This document shows positions 54,281 to 62,878 of a DNA stretch of 64,000 nt, one piece after another (positions within the stretch are counted from its first letter, which is position 1; each line of letters starts with the position of its first letter). Origin of the DNA: Embleya hyalina. Lineage in GTDB: Bacteria > Actinomycetota > Actinomycetes > Streptomycetales > Streptomycetaceae. The notes beneath the pieces are model-generated. The model searched no databases. It was given only the letters and a program-made list of their open reading frames with translations, and was not told where the DNA came from. The position numbers were made by a program, and so were the translations under genes. Where the stretch lies: NCBI RefSeq assembly GCF_003967355.1, contig NZ_BIFH01000040.1:87711-151710 (forward strand), in the 5' to 3' direction.

Positions 54281-54391
54281 TTAACTTGAGGAACGTAATA
54301 CGGATGTGAACACGCGGTGAAATGAGGCGTGCGACGCGGACCCGGACCGTTCGAACGTCCTTCGCATTCACTCGTCCCCAAGGAGAGTTCC

Positions 54392-54982
54392 ATGCGTACA
54401 AGGACCATCCTTACGGCGATGGCCGTACCGGCCGTCTCGGTCCCCCTGATCATGGCCGGCACCGCCAGCGGCCACGGCTGGGTCACCAGCCCGCCCAGCC
54501 GGGCCGCCTACTGCGCCAACGGCACCGTCACCAACTGCGGCGAGATCCAGTGGGAGCCGCAGAGCGTCGAGGGCCCCAAGGGTTTCCCCACCCGCGGTCC
54601 CGCCGACGGCACCCTGTGTGCGGGCGGCAACAGCCGCTTCGCCGAACTGGACGACCCGCGTGGCGGCGCGTGGCCGACCTCCCCGCTGGCCTCCGGCGGG
54701 AGCAAGACCTTCACCTGGAAGCTCACCGCGCGGCACGCCACCACGTCGTTCCGCTACTTCATCACCAAGGCGAGCTGGTCGCCCGGCCAGAAGATCACCC
54801 GGGCCCAGTTGGAGAGCACCCCCTTCCTGACCGTCCCCTACAACGGCGTACAGCCGGGTTCCGTCGTCTCGCACACCGGCACGGTCCCCGGCGGGCGCAG
54901 CGGCCGGGCCGTGGTCCTCGCGGTCTGGGACATCGCGGACACCGGCAACGCCTTCTACCAGTGCACCGATGTGACGTTGTGA
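54392..54982 (+). CDS. Secreted lytic polysaccharide monooxygenase, AA10 family
   Basis: This is a 196-residue single-domain copper enzyme that oxidatively cuts chitin or cellulose. After the signal peptide (TILTAMAVPAVSVPLIMAGTASG) the mature protein starts with His28 in HGWVTSPPSR, the N-terminal residue of the copper histidine brace. The second brace residue is His115 in LTARHATTSFRYF, and the C-terminal GNAFYQCTDV supplies the axial Phe region. Cysteine pairs stand at AAYCANG/TNCGE and TLCAG/YQCTD. AAGGAGAG precedes the ATG. The DasR-like site upstream suggests induction by chitin breakdown products. It has no separate carbohydrate-binding module. Confidence 0.93.
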   Translation: MRTRTILTAMAVPAVSVPLIMAGTASGHGWVTSPPSRAAYCANGTVTNCGEIQWEPQSVEGPKGFPTRGPADGTLCAGGNSRFAELDDPRGGAWPTSPLASGGSKTFTWKLTARHATTSFRYFITKASWSPGQKITRAQLESTPFLTVPYNGVQPGSVVSHTGTVPGGRSGRAVVLAVWDIADTGNAFYQCTDVTL

Positions 54983-55080
54983 TCCGGCGGCCCGGACGGC
55001 CCGGATAGCTCGGGCGGTCCGGACGGCCCGGGCGGTTCGGAACGCCCGGGCGATTCGACCGGCACACCGTCGCGAACGCG

Positions 55081-55113
55081 CCGGTGGGTCGCCGCGATTC
55101 GGCGACCCACCGG
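55081..55113. terminator. Terminator between the LPMO and methyltransferase genes
   Basis: CCGGTGGGTCGCCG (55081-55094) and CGGCGACCCACCGG (55100-55113) form a perfect 14-bp stem with a 5-base loop. Just before it, 54990-55060 is a degenerate array of GGCCCGGACGG-like units without a gene. Confidence 0.88.
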
Positions 55114-55284
55114 CCCACGCACGTTCGCGGTGCCCTCCATGGGCAGGCCCCGTTTGCCGACTCGGCAACAAGGTTTGTCAGGCGACCCCCGTCGGGCGGA
55201 GCATGCGCACGGGCGACGGACCACGCGCCGCCCGCCCGGTCCCGCCGACCGGGCACACCGCCATCGCCCTGGAGGACGTCCGCG

Positions 55285-55953
55285 ATGACCGACGACAAAC
55301 CCTCGACCGCCGAGCCGTCGACCGCCCCGCTCACACCCGCGCAGTCGTGGGACGCGCGCTACGCGGAGAAGGAACGGATCTGGAGCGGCAACCCGAACGC
55401 CCCGCTGGTCCGCGAGACCTCCGACCTGCCGCCCGGCCGTGCCCTGGACCTGGGTTGCGGCGAGGGGGCCGACGCGATCTGGCTGGCCGGGCGCGGCTGG
55501 CGGGTGACCGGCGTCGACGTCTCCCGGATCGCCCTGGAGCGGGCCGCCGTCCACGCCCGGGAGGCGCGGGTCGCCGACCTGGTCGACTGGCAGTGGCACG
55601 ACCTGGACGAGACCTTCCCCGAGGGCGACTTCGACCTGGTCTCGGCGCACTTCCTGCACTCGCACGCCGGCCTCGACCGCGATCGCATCCTGCGCGCGGC
55701 GGTCGCGACCGTCGCCCCGGGCGGGGTGCTGTTGGTCGTCGGGCACTGCGGAATGCCGCCGTGGGAGACCGACCCGACGCCCGACATGGCGCTCCCCACG
55801 CCCGACGAGGTGCTGGCCTCGCTCGAACTCCCCGACGGGGAGTGGGAGGTGCTGCGCAGCGAGGAGCACGAGCGGGTCCAGAACGACCCCGAGGGCCGGC
55901 CGGTCACCCGCGTCGACAACACGCTGATGGTGCGCCGACTGCCGAAGGGCTGA
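55285..55953 (+). CDS. Class I SAM-dependent methyltransferase
   Basis: This 222-residue protein has motif I as ALDLGCGEGADAIWLAGRGW (about 52-71), the acidic residue in VTGVDVSRIAL, and FDLVSAHFLHSH at motif IV. The opening SWDARYAEKERIWSGNPNAPLV resembles TehB/thiopurine-like small-molecule methyltransferases. It should methylate a small substrate in the cytoplasm. GGAGG precedes the ATG by nine bases. It converges on the DUF2264 gene 12 bases away with no clear terminator between. The substrate is not known. Confidence 0.87.
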   Translation: MTDDKPSTAEPSTAPLTPAQSWDARYAEKERIWSGNPNAPLVRETSDLPPGRALDLGCGEGADAIWLAGRGWRVTGVDVSRIALERAAVHAREARVADLVDWQWHDLDETFPEGDFDLVSAHFLHSHAGLDRDRILRAAVATVAPGGVLLVVGHCGMPPWETDPTPDMALPTPDEVLASLELPDGEWEVLRSEEHERVQNDPEGRPVTRVDNTLMVRRLPKG

Positions 55954-55965
55954 ACCCCCCGGCCG

Positions 55966-57906
55966 TCAGGCCGGTTCGTGGGCGACCGAGCACCCGCCCG
56001 ACGCGGACACCCGGACCCGACTGACGGCCCCGTCGCCCCACCCGATGTCCACGCCCCACCCGGCGTCCGCGCCCGACGCCGTCTCCGTCGCGCGCGGTGC
56101 TGGGCCGGGCGGGGTGTCGGCCCAGCTCAGGGACAGTGCGCTGACCAGCGGACCGGCCGTCGCGACGCCGTCGAGCGCGGGCACCTCGGCCGCCTCGCCG
56201 AACGCCGTCCCGTGCGGCGCCGGGTGGATCGTGGCCCGGTCCCAGCCCAGCAGACCGGTGAGGCCGGCGTGCACGGCGTCGGTGCGCACCCGCGCCCGTA
56301 CGCCGTCCACCGAGGAGCGCGGGTGGGCGCCGGACGCCGCCGCCGGCGCCCACCCCGTCTCGCGCACCGCCGTGCCGGCCGGCGCCTGTACCCGGTGCAC
56401 GCGCACCTCGTACGCACCGCGCACCACGGCGACCGACACGACCCGGGTGCCCGGTACCGCCTTCCCGGCGAGGGTGGGTACGTGTGCCGAGGCCGCCCAG
56501 TGCGACCCGGCGCCCAGCGGCTCGACCCGGCCGCGCTCGGTGACCCGACCGTCGAGGACCAGGCCCAGGTGGTTGTCGGCGAGGTCGCCGTCCCGGGTGG
56601 GGCCGGTCGCCGCGGAGTAGGACAGGCGGGCGTACAGCGGGTCGTCGGGGGCGAGTTCGGCGCTCGGCGCGGCCGGCTGGTGGTCGGCGCCGTGGTTGAG
56701 CAACCGTGCCGTGCCCCCGCCGGAGTGTACGAGCAGGCCCGGCCCGGGCAGCCCGAACCCGCTCTCCGCGCCCTCCGTCTCGGCCGGCCCGGCGCACTCG
56801 CGCGCGGTCCACACCTCGTGGTCCTCGGGCAGCAGCAGGCCGACGAAGCCCTTGGCCGCCCAGTACGGCGACGCCGAGCCCGAATAGGACTGCACGGTCG
56901 CCGGGTCGGGGCCGTACCAGCCCAGGGACAGCAGGCCGTCCGGGGCCGCCGCGCCGCGATCGAGGAAGTGCCGCAGCACGCCGCTCGCCAGCCGCCGCGT
57001 GGTGCCCGGCGAGTGGGGCGTGGCGTCCACCAGCGCGCCCAGCCACAGCGGCGCGGCCGCGGCGAACCGGTAGGTCAGCGAGCGTCCCTGGTGCAGCGGT
57101 GCGCCGGCGCGGTCGAAGAGGCGGCCGTAGCCGGTCAGGAACGTGCGCAGCCGCTCGCGCCGGACCGCGTCGACCGGCTCGCCCGCCACCGTCGCGCACA
57201 GCAGCGGGTACAGGTGCAGGGCCCAGCCGTTGTAGTGGTCGAAGTAGCGGCCCGCGCCGTCGGTGTACCAGCCGTCGCCGACGTACCAGTCCTCGATCCG
57301 GGCCAGACCGCGGTCGATCGCCGCGCGGGCCTGCTCGGGATACCGGCCGGCCGCCTCGAGGAAGGTGCCGACCGCGACCGGGAAGAGCCACCAGTTGTTG
57401 TCGACCGGCTCGTGCCGCAGGGCGCCCGCCAGCCAGTCGGCGGCCCGCTCCCGGGTGGGCTCGTCCAGCCGGTCCCACAGGTGCGCCTTCGTCAGATGCA
57501 GGGCCAGCGCCACCGACGCGGCCTCCACCATCGCCTGGCCGCGGTCGACCACGGCCGGCCAGGACTCCGGATCCGCCGTGCCCGGTGCGGCGGTTCCCGC
57601 CCGCAGACCGTCGGCGTACGGTTCGAGCAGACCGGCCGGGACGGGCCGACCGCAGGCCGCCGCGCCGGCCGCGCGCAGCGCCGCGAGCAGGAAGGTGCGG
57701 GCGTACCCCTCCAGGCCGTCGGAGCGCTCGCCCGACCAGCTGGTGCGGCCCGGCAGCGTGATCAGCGCGCCGCCGGGGGAGCGGTACGGGCGCACCGCCG
57801 CGAGCAGGCCGTCGGCCACCGCTTCCCAGTGCGCGCGCGTCCAGCCGGTGTACGGGCTCAGCGTGCGGTCCTCCGGCGGGAGCACGAAGGGGTGCGGTGT
57901 GTTCAC
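55966..57906 (-). CDS. DUF2264 family protein, probable polysaccharide-degrading enzyme
   Basis: This 646-residue protein lacks a signal peptide. The first 400 residues form an (alpha/alpha)-barrel with DUF2264 signatures: LPGRTSWSGERSDGLEGYARTFLL, NNWWLFPVAVGTFLEAAGR, DWYVGDGWYTDGAGRYFDHYNGWALHLYPLL and SYSGSASPYWAAKGFVGLLLP. The rest is beta-rich. The family is linked to breakdown of plant or bacterial oligosaccharides, though few members have been tested. The GTG at 57906 has GAGGAG upstream. A GATCGAACGATC site lies between it and the divergent regulator, so it likely belongs to the sugar-uptake regulon at 58-64 kb. Confidence 0.83.
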   Translation of the reverse strand: MNTPHPFVLPPEDRTLSPYTGWTRAHWEAVADGLLAAVRPYRSPGGALITLPGRTSWSGERSDGLEGYARTFLLAALRAAGAAACGRPVPAGLLEPYADGLRAGTAAPGTADPESWPAVVDRGQAMVEAASVALALHLTKAHLWDRLDEPTRERAADWLAGALRHEPVDNNWWLFPVAVGTFLEAAGRYPEQARAAIDRGLARIEDWYVGDGWYTDGAGRYFDHYNGWALHLYPLLCATVAGEPVDAVRRERLRTFLTGYGRLFDRAGAPLHQGRSLTYRFAAAAPLWLGALVDATPHSPGTTRRLASGVLRHFLDRGAAAPDGLLSLGWYGPDPATVQSYSGSASPYWAAKGFVGLLLPEDHEVWTARECAGPAETEGAESGFGLPGPGLLVHSGGGTARLLNHGADHQPAAPSAELAPDDPLYARLSYSAATGPTRDGDLADNHLGLVLDGRVTERGRVEPLGAGSHWAASAHVPTLAGKAVPGTRVVSVAVVRGAYEVRVHRVQAPAGTAVRETGWAPAAASGAHPRSSVDGVRARVRTDAVHAGLTGLLGWDRATIHPAPHGTAFGEAAEVPALDGVATAGPLVSALSLSWADTPPGPAPRATETASGADAGWGVDIGWGDGAVSRVRVSASGGCSVAHEPA

Positions 57907-58027
57907 GGATCTCCTCGACTCGGCGGCTGGGGCCTGTCCGGCGCGCTCGCGCCGACCGATCGACCGTGCGACCCGTTCGGCCGTCGACACGCTAGGTGGG
58001 GTCGATCGATCAGGTCAAGAGTCGGTT

Positions 58028-58040
58028 TGATCGAACGATC
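58028..58040. promoter_or_regulatory. GATCGAACGATC operator in the DUF2264/regulator divergent region
   Basis: GATCGAACGATC (58029-58040) has arms GATCG and CGATC about AA. The identical 12-mer recurs at 59342-59353. A related TCGATCGATCA stands at 58002-58012. Confidence 0.72.
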
Positions 58041-58158
58041 CTTTTCAATCAAAATCGAATGGCGATGCCCTAGGCTGAGGCGGCGGCCGGACAGCAGCCG
58101 GACGCCAGGGGGGCACGCCGGGCGCAGGCGTGCGCGACTCGGAAGGACGACGTCCACG

Positions 58159-59343
58159 GTGTTGGCGGAACAGCGGCAGGAACTCATTCTCAAAACGGCC
58201 CGCGAGCGGGGCAGCGTCAAGGTGGTGGAGATCGCCGAGGAGCTGGGCGTTTCCCTGGTCACCGTGCGGCGCGACGTCACCGCGCTGGTGGCGAGCGGGC
58301 TGCTCGCGCGGGTACACGGCGGGGCCACCCTGCCGCACGCGCGCCCGGCCGCGCCCGGCCCCGGCCGGCCTCCCGCGAACGGCCACGACGGCCCGACGAT
58401 CGGCATGCTCGTCCCGTCCGCCACCTACTACTTCCCGGAGGTGGTGCGCGGCGCCCGGGACGCGGTCGAGGCGATCGGCGGCCGGCTCGTGCTGGGCATC
58501 TCGCGCTATCTGCCCGCCGAGGACCGCGATCAGGTCGACCAGCTGCTGCGCGGTGGTGTGGACGGGCTGCTGCTGACCCCCTCGCGCGCGCCGGGACCGG
58601 GCGGCGAGGACGCGTGGATGGGGCGCCTGCCGGTGCCCGTGGTCCTGGTGGAGCGCCGTGCCGAGATCGGCTCCGGGCTGGAACACCTGGACCGGGTGGC
58701 CTCCGACCACGCGCTCGGCGCCGCCCAGGCGGTACGCCGGCTGGGCGCGCTCGGCCACCGGCGCATCCTGCTCGTGGCCCGCTCCGGCAGCCCGACCACG
58801 CCCGCCGTGCATGCCGGGTACACCGCCGCGATGGCCGCGCTCGGGCTGACCCCGCCGGATCCGGCCGGGGTGGAGACGCCGCACCCGGGCGAGGACGCGG
58901 ACGGCTTCGACCGGGCGGTGACGCGGGTGATCGAGGCGGCCCGCACCGGCGCCGCCACCGCCGCCCTCGTGCACAACGACCAGGACGCGCTGCTGCTGGT
59001 GTCCCGGCTGCGGGCGGCGGGCCTGGACGTGCCCGGCGACCTGGCGCTGATCGCCTACGACGACGAGGTGGCCGCGCTGGCCGACCCGCCGCTGAGCGCG
59101 ATCGCGCCGGCCAAGCACGAGGTCGGCCGGATCGCCGTCGAACTCCTTGCCGCCCGGCTCGCCGACGGCGACGAGGGGCGGGCGCCCCGGCACATCTCGC
59201 TGGTGCCGAGGCTGCGGCTGCGGGAGACCACCGAGCCGGCCGATCCGAACGCGCCGACCGAGGCGAGCGGAGCGATCCCGTCCGCCGTACCGACACCGAC
59301 CACCCCCTCGCGAACGAGCGAAACCGACCGAACCCCTGCGTGA
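58159..59343 (+). CDS. DeoR-type helix-turn-helix fused to a LacI-type sugar-binding domain
   Basis: This is a 394-residue regulator. Residues 1-60 are a DeoR-type HTH (QELILKTARERGSVKVVEIAEELGVSLVTVRRDVTALVASGLLARVHGGATL). After a Pro/Gly linker, residues 80-355 form a periplasmic-binding-protein domain of the LacI/GalR kind (IGMLVPSATYYFPEVVRGARDA, DGLLLTPSR, VASDHALGAAQAVRRLGALGH, ALIAYDDEVAAL). The tail is Thr/Pro-rich. It should bind the GATCGAACGATC sites on both sides of its gene and release them when a sugar binds. The GTG at 58159 has GGAAGGA rather far upstream (about 12 bases). Confidence 0.87.
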   Translation: MLAEQRQELILKTARERGSVKVVEIAEELGVSLVTVRRDVTALVASGLLARVHGGATLPHARPAAPGPGRPPANGHDGPTIGMLVPSATYYFPEVVRGARDAVEAIGGRLVLGISRYLPAEDRDQVDQLLRGGVDGLLLTPSRAPGPGGEDAWMGRLPVPVVLVERRAEIGSGLEHLDRVASDHALGAAQAVRRLGALGHRRILLVARSGSPTTPAVHAGYTAAMAALGLTPPDPAGVETPHPGEDADGFDRAVTRVIEAARTGAATAALVHNDQDALLLVSRLRAAGLDVPGDLALIAYDDEVAALADPPLSAIAPAKHEVGRIAVELLAARLADGDEGRAPRHISLVPRLRLRETTEPADPNAPTEASGAIPSAVPTPTTPSRTSETDRTPA

Positions 59344-59354
59344 TCGAACGATCA
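59341..59354. promoter_or_regulatory. TGATCGAACGATCA operator upstream of the ABC importer genes
   Basis: The 14-mer has perfect 6-base arms around AA and begins on the stop codon of the regulator gene. Its core is identical to the site at 58029-58040. Confidence 0.75.
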
Positions 59355-59391
59355 TAGCGAGTTTCGTTTTTCATCGATTGTTCATTTGCTC

Positions 59392-59420
59392 TTGACGCTG
59401 TTCGCTCCTGAACGAATGAT
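59392..59420 (+). promoter_or_regulatory. Promoter of the ABC importer operon
   Basis: TTGACG (59392-59397) and AATGAT (59415-59420) are spaced by 17 bases. The spacer contains TTCGCTCCTGAACGAA, a second small inverted repeat (TTCG/CGAA). The promoter lies 38 bases after the operator and 43 bases before the start codon. Confidence 0.6.
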
Positions 59421-59462
59421 GCTCGCTATCGCCTTCGATGCAGGTTCGACCCAGGAGCATCC

Positions 59463-60797
59463 ATGCAGCGCACATCCATCCGACTCGGCACGGCTCTCGT
59501 CGGCATAGTCACCGCCCTGAGCCTCGTCACGGCCTGCGGCGGTGGCGACGGCGACAAGAAGAAGGACGCGGGCGCCGGCCCCGCCGCGGGCGGCGGCCCG
59601 GCGCAGAAGCAGGAGCTGAGCTTCTGGTCCTGGACCAAGGGCACCCAGGAAGTGGTGGACGCGTTCAACAAGTCGCACCCCGACATCCAGGTCAAGTACG
59701 AGCAGATCCCGTCCGGCAACGCGGGCGGCTACGCGAAGATGTCCAACGCGGTCAAGGCGGGCAACGCCCCCGACGTGCTGACCATCGAGTACCCGCAACT
59801 GCCCGACTTCGTCAGCCAGGGCGCGGTGCAGGACATCACCTCGAAGGTGTCCGGGCTGAAGTCGAAGTTCCCCGCGTCGGTCAACAAGCTGACCGAACTG
59901 GGCGGCAAGACCTGGGCGGTGCCGCTGGACGCCGCGCCGATGGCGCTCTACTACCGCAAGGACTTCTTCACCGACCACAACATCGCGGTGCCCAAGACCT
60001 GGGACGAGTACCGGGCCGCCGCCGAGCAGGTCAAGAAGGCCGACCCGAACGCCCGGATCGGCACCTTCTACCCCGACGACCCCAGCACCATGGCGGGCCT
60101 GACCTGGCAGGCCGGCGGCGCGTGGTTCGGCACCGAGGGCGAGTCCTGGAAGGTCTCGCTCACCGACCCGAACTCGCGCAAGGTCGGCGAGTACTGGAAC
60201 AAGCTGGTCTCCGACGACCTGGTGCGTGTGCAGCCCTCGTTCAGCCAGCAGTGGAACGCCGACCTCAAGAGCGGCGGCACCGTCGGCATCGTCGGCGCCT
60301 CGTGGAGCGCGGGCGTGCTCAAGAGCAGCCAGCCCGATCTGGCCGGCAAGTGGGCCGTCGCGCCCCTGCCCGACTGGGGCACCCCGGCCAACGCCATGCT
60401 GGGCGGCTCGACCTTCGCGGTGAGCAAGGACAGCAAGAAGAGCAAGGCCGCGCTCACCTTCATCGAGTGGATGACCACCACCAAGGAGGGCATCTCCGCG
60501 CGGATCGCCTCCGGCACCTCCAGCGCCTACCCGGCCGCCACCGAACTGGTGCCCACCGCCTCGCAGTTCTTCGACACCGGCTACTTCGGCAAGCAGGACA
60601 TCTACCCGCTGTTCACCGACGCGGCGGGCAAGGTCGGCGCCGGCTGGACGTGGGGTCCGTCGATGACGCAGACGAACACCATCCTCAAGGACCAGTTCGG
60701 CAAGCTCTCCAGCGGTGGCACCATCGTGGGCGCCCTGGAGGAGGCCCAGAAGACCACCGTCGAGGAGCTGAAGAAGCGCGGCATTTCGGTCAAGTAG
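59463..60797 (+). CDS. ABC sugar transporter substrate-binding lipoprotein
   Basis: This 444-residue family 1 extracellular solute-binding protein has a lipoprotein signal with lipobox LVTAC (Cys25). The typical binding-protein opening ELSFWSWTKGTQEVVDAFNKSHPDIQVKYEQI follows. GNAPDVLTIEYPQLPDF, VPLDAAPMALYYRKDFF, NAMLGGSTFAVSKDSKKSKAALTFIEWMTT and TILKDQF support a UgpB/MalE-like oligosaccharide-binding protein. The ATG at 59463 has an AGGAG six bases upstream. It is first in a four-gene operon with two permeases and a dehydrogenase. No ATPase gene is present, so a shared MsiK-type ATPase is likely. Confidence 0.93.
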   Translation: MQRTSIRLGTALVGIVTALSLVTACGGGDGDKKKDAGAGPAAGGGPAQKQELSFWSWTKGTQEVVDAFNKSHPDIQVKYEQIPSGNAGGYAKMSNAVKAGNAPDVLTIEYPQLPDFVSQGAVQDITSKVSGLKSKFPASVNKLTELGGKTWAVPLDAAPMALYYRKDFFTDHNIAVPKTWDEYRAAAEQVKKADPNARIGTFYPDDPSTMAGLTWQAGGAWFGTEGESWKVSLTDPNSRKVGEYWNKLVSDDLVRVQPSFSQQWNADLKSGGTVGIVGASWSAGVLKSSQPDLAGKWAVAPLPDWGTPANAMLGGSTFAVSKDSKKSKAALTFIEWMTTTKEGISARIASGTSSAYPAATELVPTASQFFDTGYFGKQDIYPLFTDAAGKVGAGWTWGPSMTQTNTILKDQFGKLSSGGTIVGALEEAQKTTVEELKKRGISVK

Positions 60798-60957
60798 CCG
60801 ACCGAACCTCGTTCGCGCGGCCGACGGGACCTCCGTCGGGCAGCCGACCGAGTCGCGGTCGGGCCGCCGGGCGCATCCGGTCCGCCGCCCGACCGACCGT
60901 CGACGCCTCGCGCCGGGTCCGCCCGGCGACGACGATTCCGGATCCGAGATCCGCAGG

Positions 60958-60992
60958 CCCCCGACGCGCGCCGCGCCGTCGCGCGTCGGGGG
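60958..60992 (+). other. Intercistronic hairpin between the binding protein and permease genes
   Basis: CCCCCGACGCGCG (60958-60970) and CGCGCGTCGGGGG (60980-60992) form a perfect 13-bp stem in the 222-base gap after the binding-protein gene. Smaller stems (such as CCGACC/GGTCGG near 60842-60860) precede it. Such structures usually keep binding-protein mRNA in excess over permease mRNA. Confidence 0.7.
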
Positions 60993-61019
60993 ACCGCCAC
61001 CAGGAAGCAGTTCCACTCC

Positions 61020-61925
61020 ATGAACACATCCCTGCGCGCCGGCCGCCGGCGCCGGAAGACCACCGCCGCCCTGTTCCTGACCCCCTTCTACGTGCTGTTC
61101 ATCGCCACCATGATCGTGCCGATCGGGTACGCGATCTGGCTCAGCCTGTTCACCGAGAAGACCTCGGGCCTGGGCTTCGGCGGCACCAGACGGGTGTTCA
61201 CCGGCCTCGGCAACTACGCCGACGCGCTCGGCGACGACAAGTTCCGCGACGGTTTCATCGCGATCGGCCTGTACTGCCTGCTGTACATCCCGATCATGGT
61301 CGGCGCCGCCCTCGTGCTGGCGCTGCTGCTCGACTCGGCGCTGGCCAGGGCCCGCAGGTTCTTCCAACTCGCGCTGTTCCTGCCGCACGCGGTGCCCGGC
61401 ATCATCGCCGCGCTGATCTGGGTCTACCTGTACACCCCAGGCCTGAGCCCGATCATCGACCTGCTCGAATCCGGCGGTCTGCACTGGGACTTCCTGGCCT
61501 CGGACACCGCGCTGTTCTCGATCGTCAACATCGCCACGTGGGAGTGGATCGGCTACAACATGATCATCTTCTACGCCGCGCTCCAGGCGATCCCGCGCGA
61601 GGTGGTCGAGGCGGCCACCGTCGACGGGGCCGGACCGGTGCGCATCGCGGTGTCGGTGAAGATCCCGATGATCCGCGCCGCCGTCGCCATGACGATGTTG
61701 TTCACCATCATCGGCTCGCTGCAACTGTTCACCGAGCCGTCCATCCTCAGCGACGCCAATCCGGCCGTCGGCAGCTCCTGGACGCCCAACATGTACGCCT
61801 ACTCGGCCGCTTTCCGCGCCAACGACTTCGGCCTGGCCGCCGCCGCCTCCGTGCTGCTGGCCGTGTTCGCCGCGGCGCTGTCGTTCGGCGTCACCCGCCT
61901 GTCGTCCGGACGGAGGACCGCATGA
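61020..61925 (+). CDS. ABC sugar transporter permease (UgpA/MalF type)
   Basis: This is a 301-residue protein with six membrane segments. The first is LFLTPFYVLFIATMIVPIGYAIWLSLF after a basic N-terminus. The EAA loop, which docks on the ATPase, is AIPREVVEAATVDGAGPVRIAVSVKIPMI (about 197-225). It forms the channel with the next gene product. AGGAAGCAG precedes the ATG, and the stop overlaps the next start as ATGA. Confidence 0.93.
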   Translation: MNTSLRAGRRRRKTTAALFLTPFYVLFIATMIVPIGYAIWLSLFTEKTSGLGFGGTRRVFTGLGNYADALGDDKFRDGFIAIGLYCLLYIPIMVGAALVLALLLDSALARARRFFQLALFLPHAVPGIIAALIWVYLYTPGLSPIIDLLESGGLHWDFLASDTALFSIVNIATWEWIGYNMIIFYAALQAIPREVVEAATVDGAGPVRIAVSVKIPMIRAAVAMTMLFTIIGSLQLFTEPSILSDANPAVGSSWTPNMYAYSAAFRANDFGLAAAASVLLAVFAAALSFGVTRLSSGRRTA

Positions 61926-62878
61926 GCACCACCGTGCAGCACCCGGGCGAGCACTCGGGCGGCGCCGCGGCCGACGCGCCCGCGCCGACCCCCGCCCGCA
62001 CCGGCCGACCCGCCCGCCGCCCGCGCGCCAAGGGCCGCGCCACCGAGGCGCTGATGTCCAGGATCGCGGTCAACGGCGCCCTGGTCCTGGCCACCCTCTA
62101 CATGCTGCTGCCGCTGGCCTGGTTGCTGATCGCCGCGACCAAGGACATGGGCGGCCTGTTCGGCGGCGACGGCTTCGCCTTCGACGGATTCCACTTCACC
62201 GAGAACGTCAAGGCGGTGAACAACGAGAGCGACGGGATCTACTGGCGCTGGTACCTCAACAGCCTGCTGTACGCGGGCGTCGGCGCCGCCGTGGGCTCGT
62301 TCGTCAGCGTGCTGGCCGGGTACGCGTTCGACAAGTTCGACTTCCCCGGGAAGGAGAAGTTGTTCGGCGGCGTGCTGCTCGGCGTGCTCGTGCCCACCAC
62401 CGCGGTGGCCCTGCCGCTGTACCTGCTCGCCTCCAAGGTGGGCCTGGTCAACACCTTCTGGGCGGTGTTCATCCCGGTGATCGTCAACCCCTTCGGGGTC
62501 TACCTGGCGCGGGTGTTCAGCGCCGGATACATCCCCGGAGAGGTATTGGAAGCGGCCCGGATGGACGGCGCCGGCGAGATCCGCACCTTCCGCTCGGTGG
62601 CCCTGCCGATGATGATGCCGGGCTTCGTGACCATCTTCCTGTTCCAGTTCACCGCGATCTGGAACAACTTCTTCCTGCCCCTGGTGATGCTCTCCGACCA
62701 GAAGCTCTACCCGGTGAGCCTGGGCCTGTACTCGTGGAACACCAACGCGCACGCGTCGCCCGAGTTCTACCCGCTGGTGATCACCGGATCGCTGATGGCC
62801 GTCGTCCCGCTGGTCGTCGCCTTCGTCTCGCTCCAGCGCCACTGGCGTTCGGGGCTGTCCGCGGGGAGCGTCAAGTGA
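61922..62878 (+). CDS. ABC sugar transporter permease (MalG/UgpE type)
   Basis: This 318-residue protein has a disordered Pro/Arg-rich N-terminus of about 45 residues, then six membrane segments beginning with VNGALVLATLYMLLPLAWLLIAATK. The EAA loop is YIPGEVLEAARMDGAGEIRTFRSVALPMM (about 200-228). It pairs with the preceding permease. Overlapping start and stop codons on both sides (ATGA upstream, GTGA downstream) couple translation of three genes. Confidence 0.93.
   Translation: MSTTVQHPGEHSGGAAADAPAPTPARTGRPARRPRAKGRATEALMSRIAVNGALVLATLYMLLPLAWLLIAATKDMGGLFGGDGFAFDGFHFTENVKAVNNESDGIYWRWYLNSLLYAGVGAAVGSFVSVLAGYAFDKFDFPGKEKLFGGVLLGVLVPTTAVALPLYLLASKVGLVNTFWAVFIPVIVNPFGVYLARVFSAGYIPGEVLEAARMDGAGEIRTFRSVALPMMMPGFVTIFLFQFTAIWNNFFLPLVMLSDQKLYPVSLGLYSWNTNAHASPEFYPLVITGSLMAVVPLVVAFVSLQRHWRSGLSAGSVK

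Noticed and set aside
54990..55060. GGCCCGGACGG-type repeats after the LPMO gene as a mobile element or MITE
   Set aside because: The units are short, degenerate and lack terminal inverted repeats or target-site duplication; the adjacent stem is best explained as a terminator.
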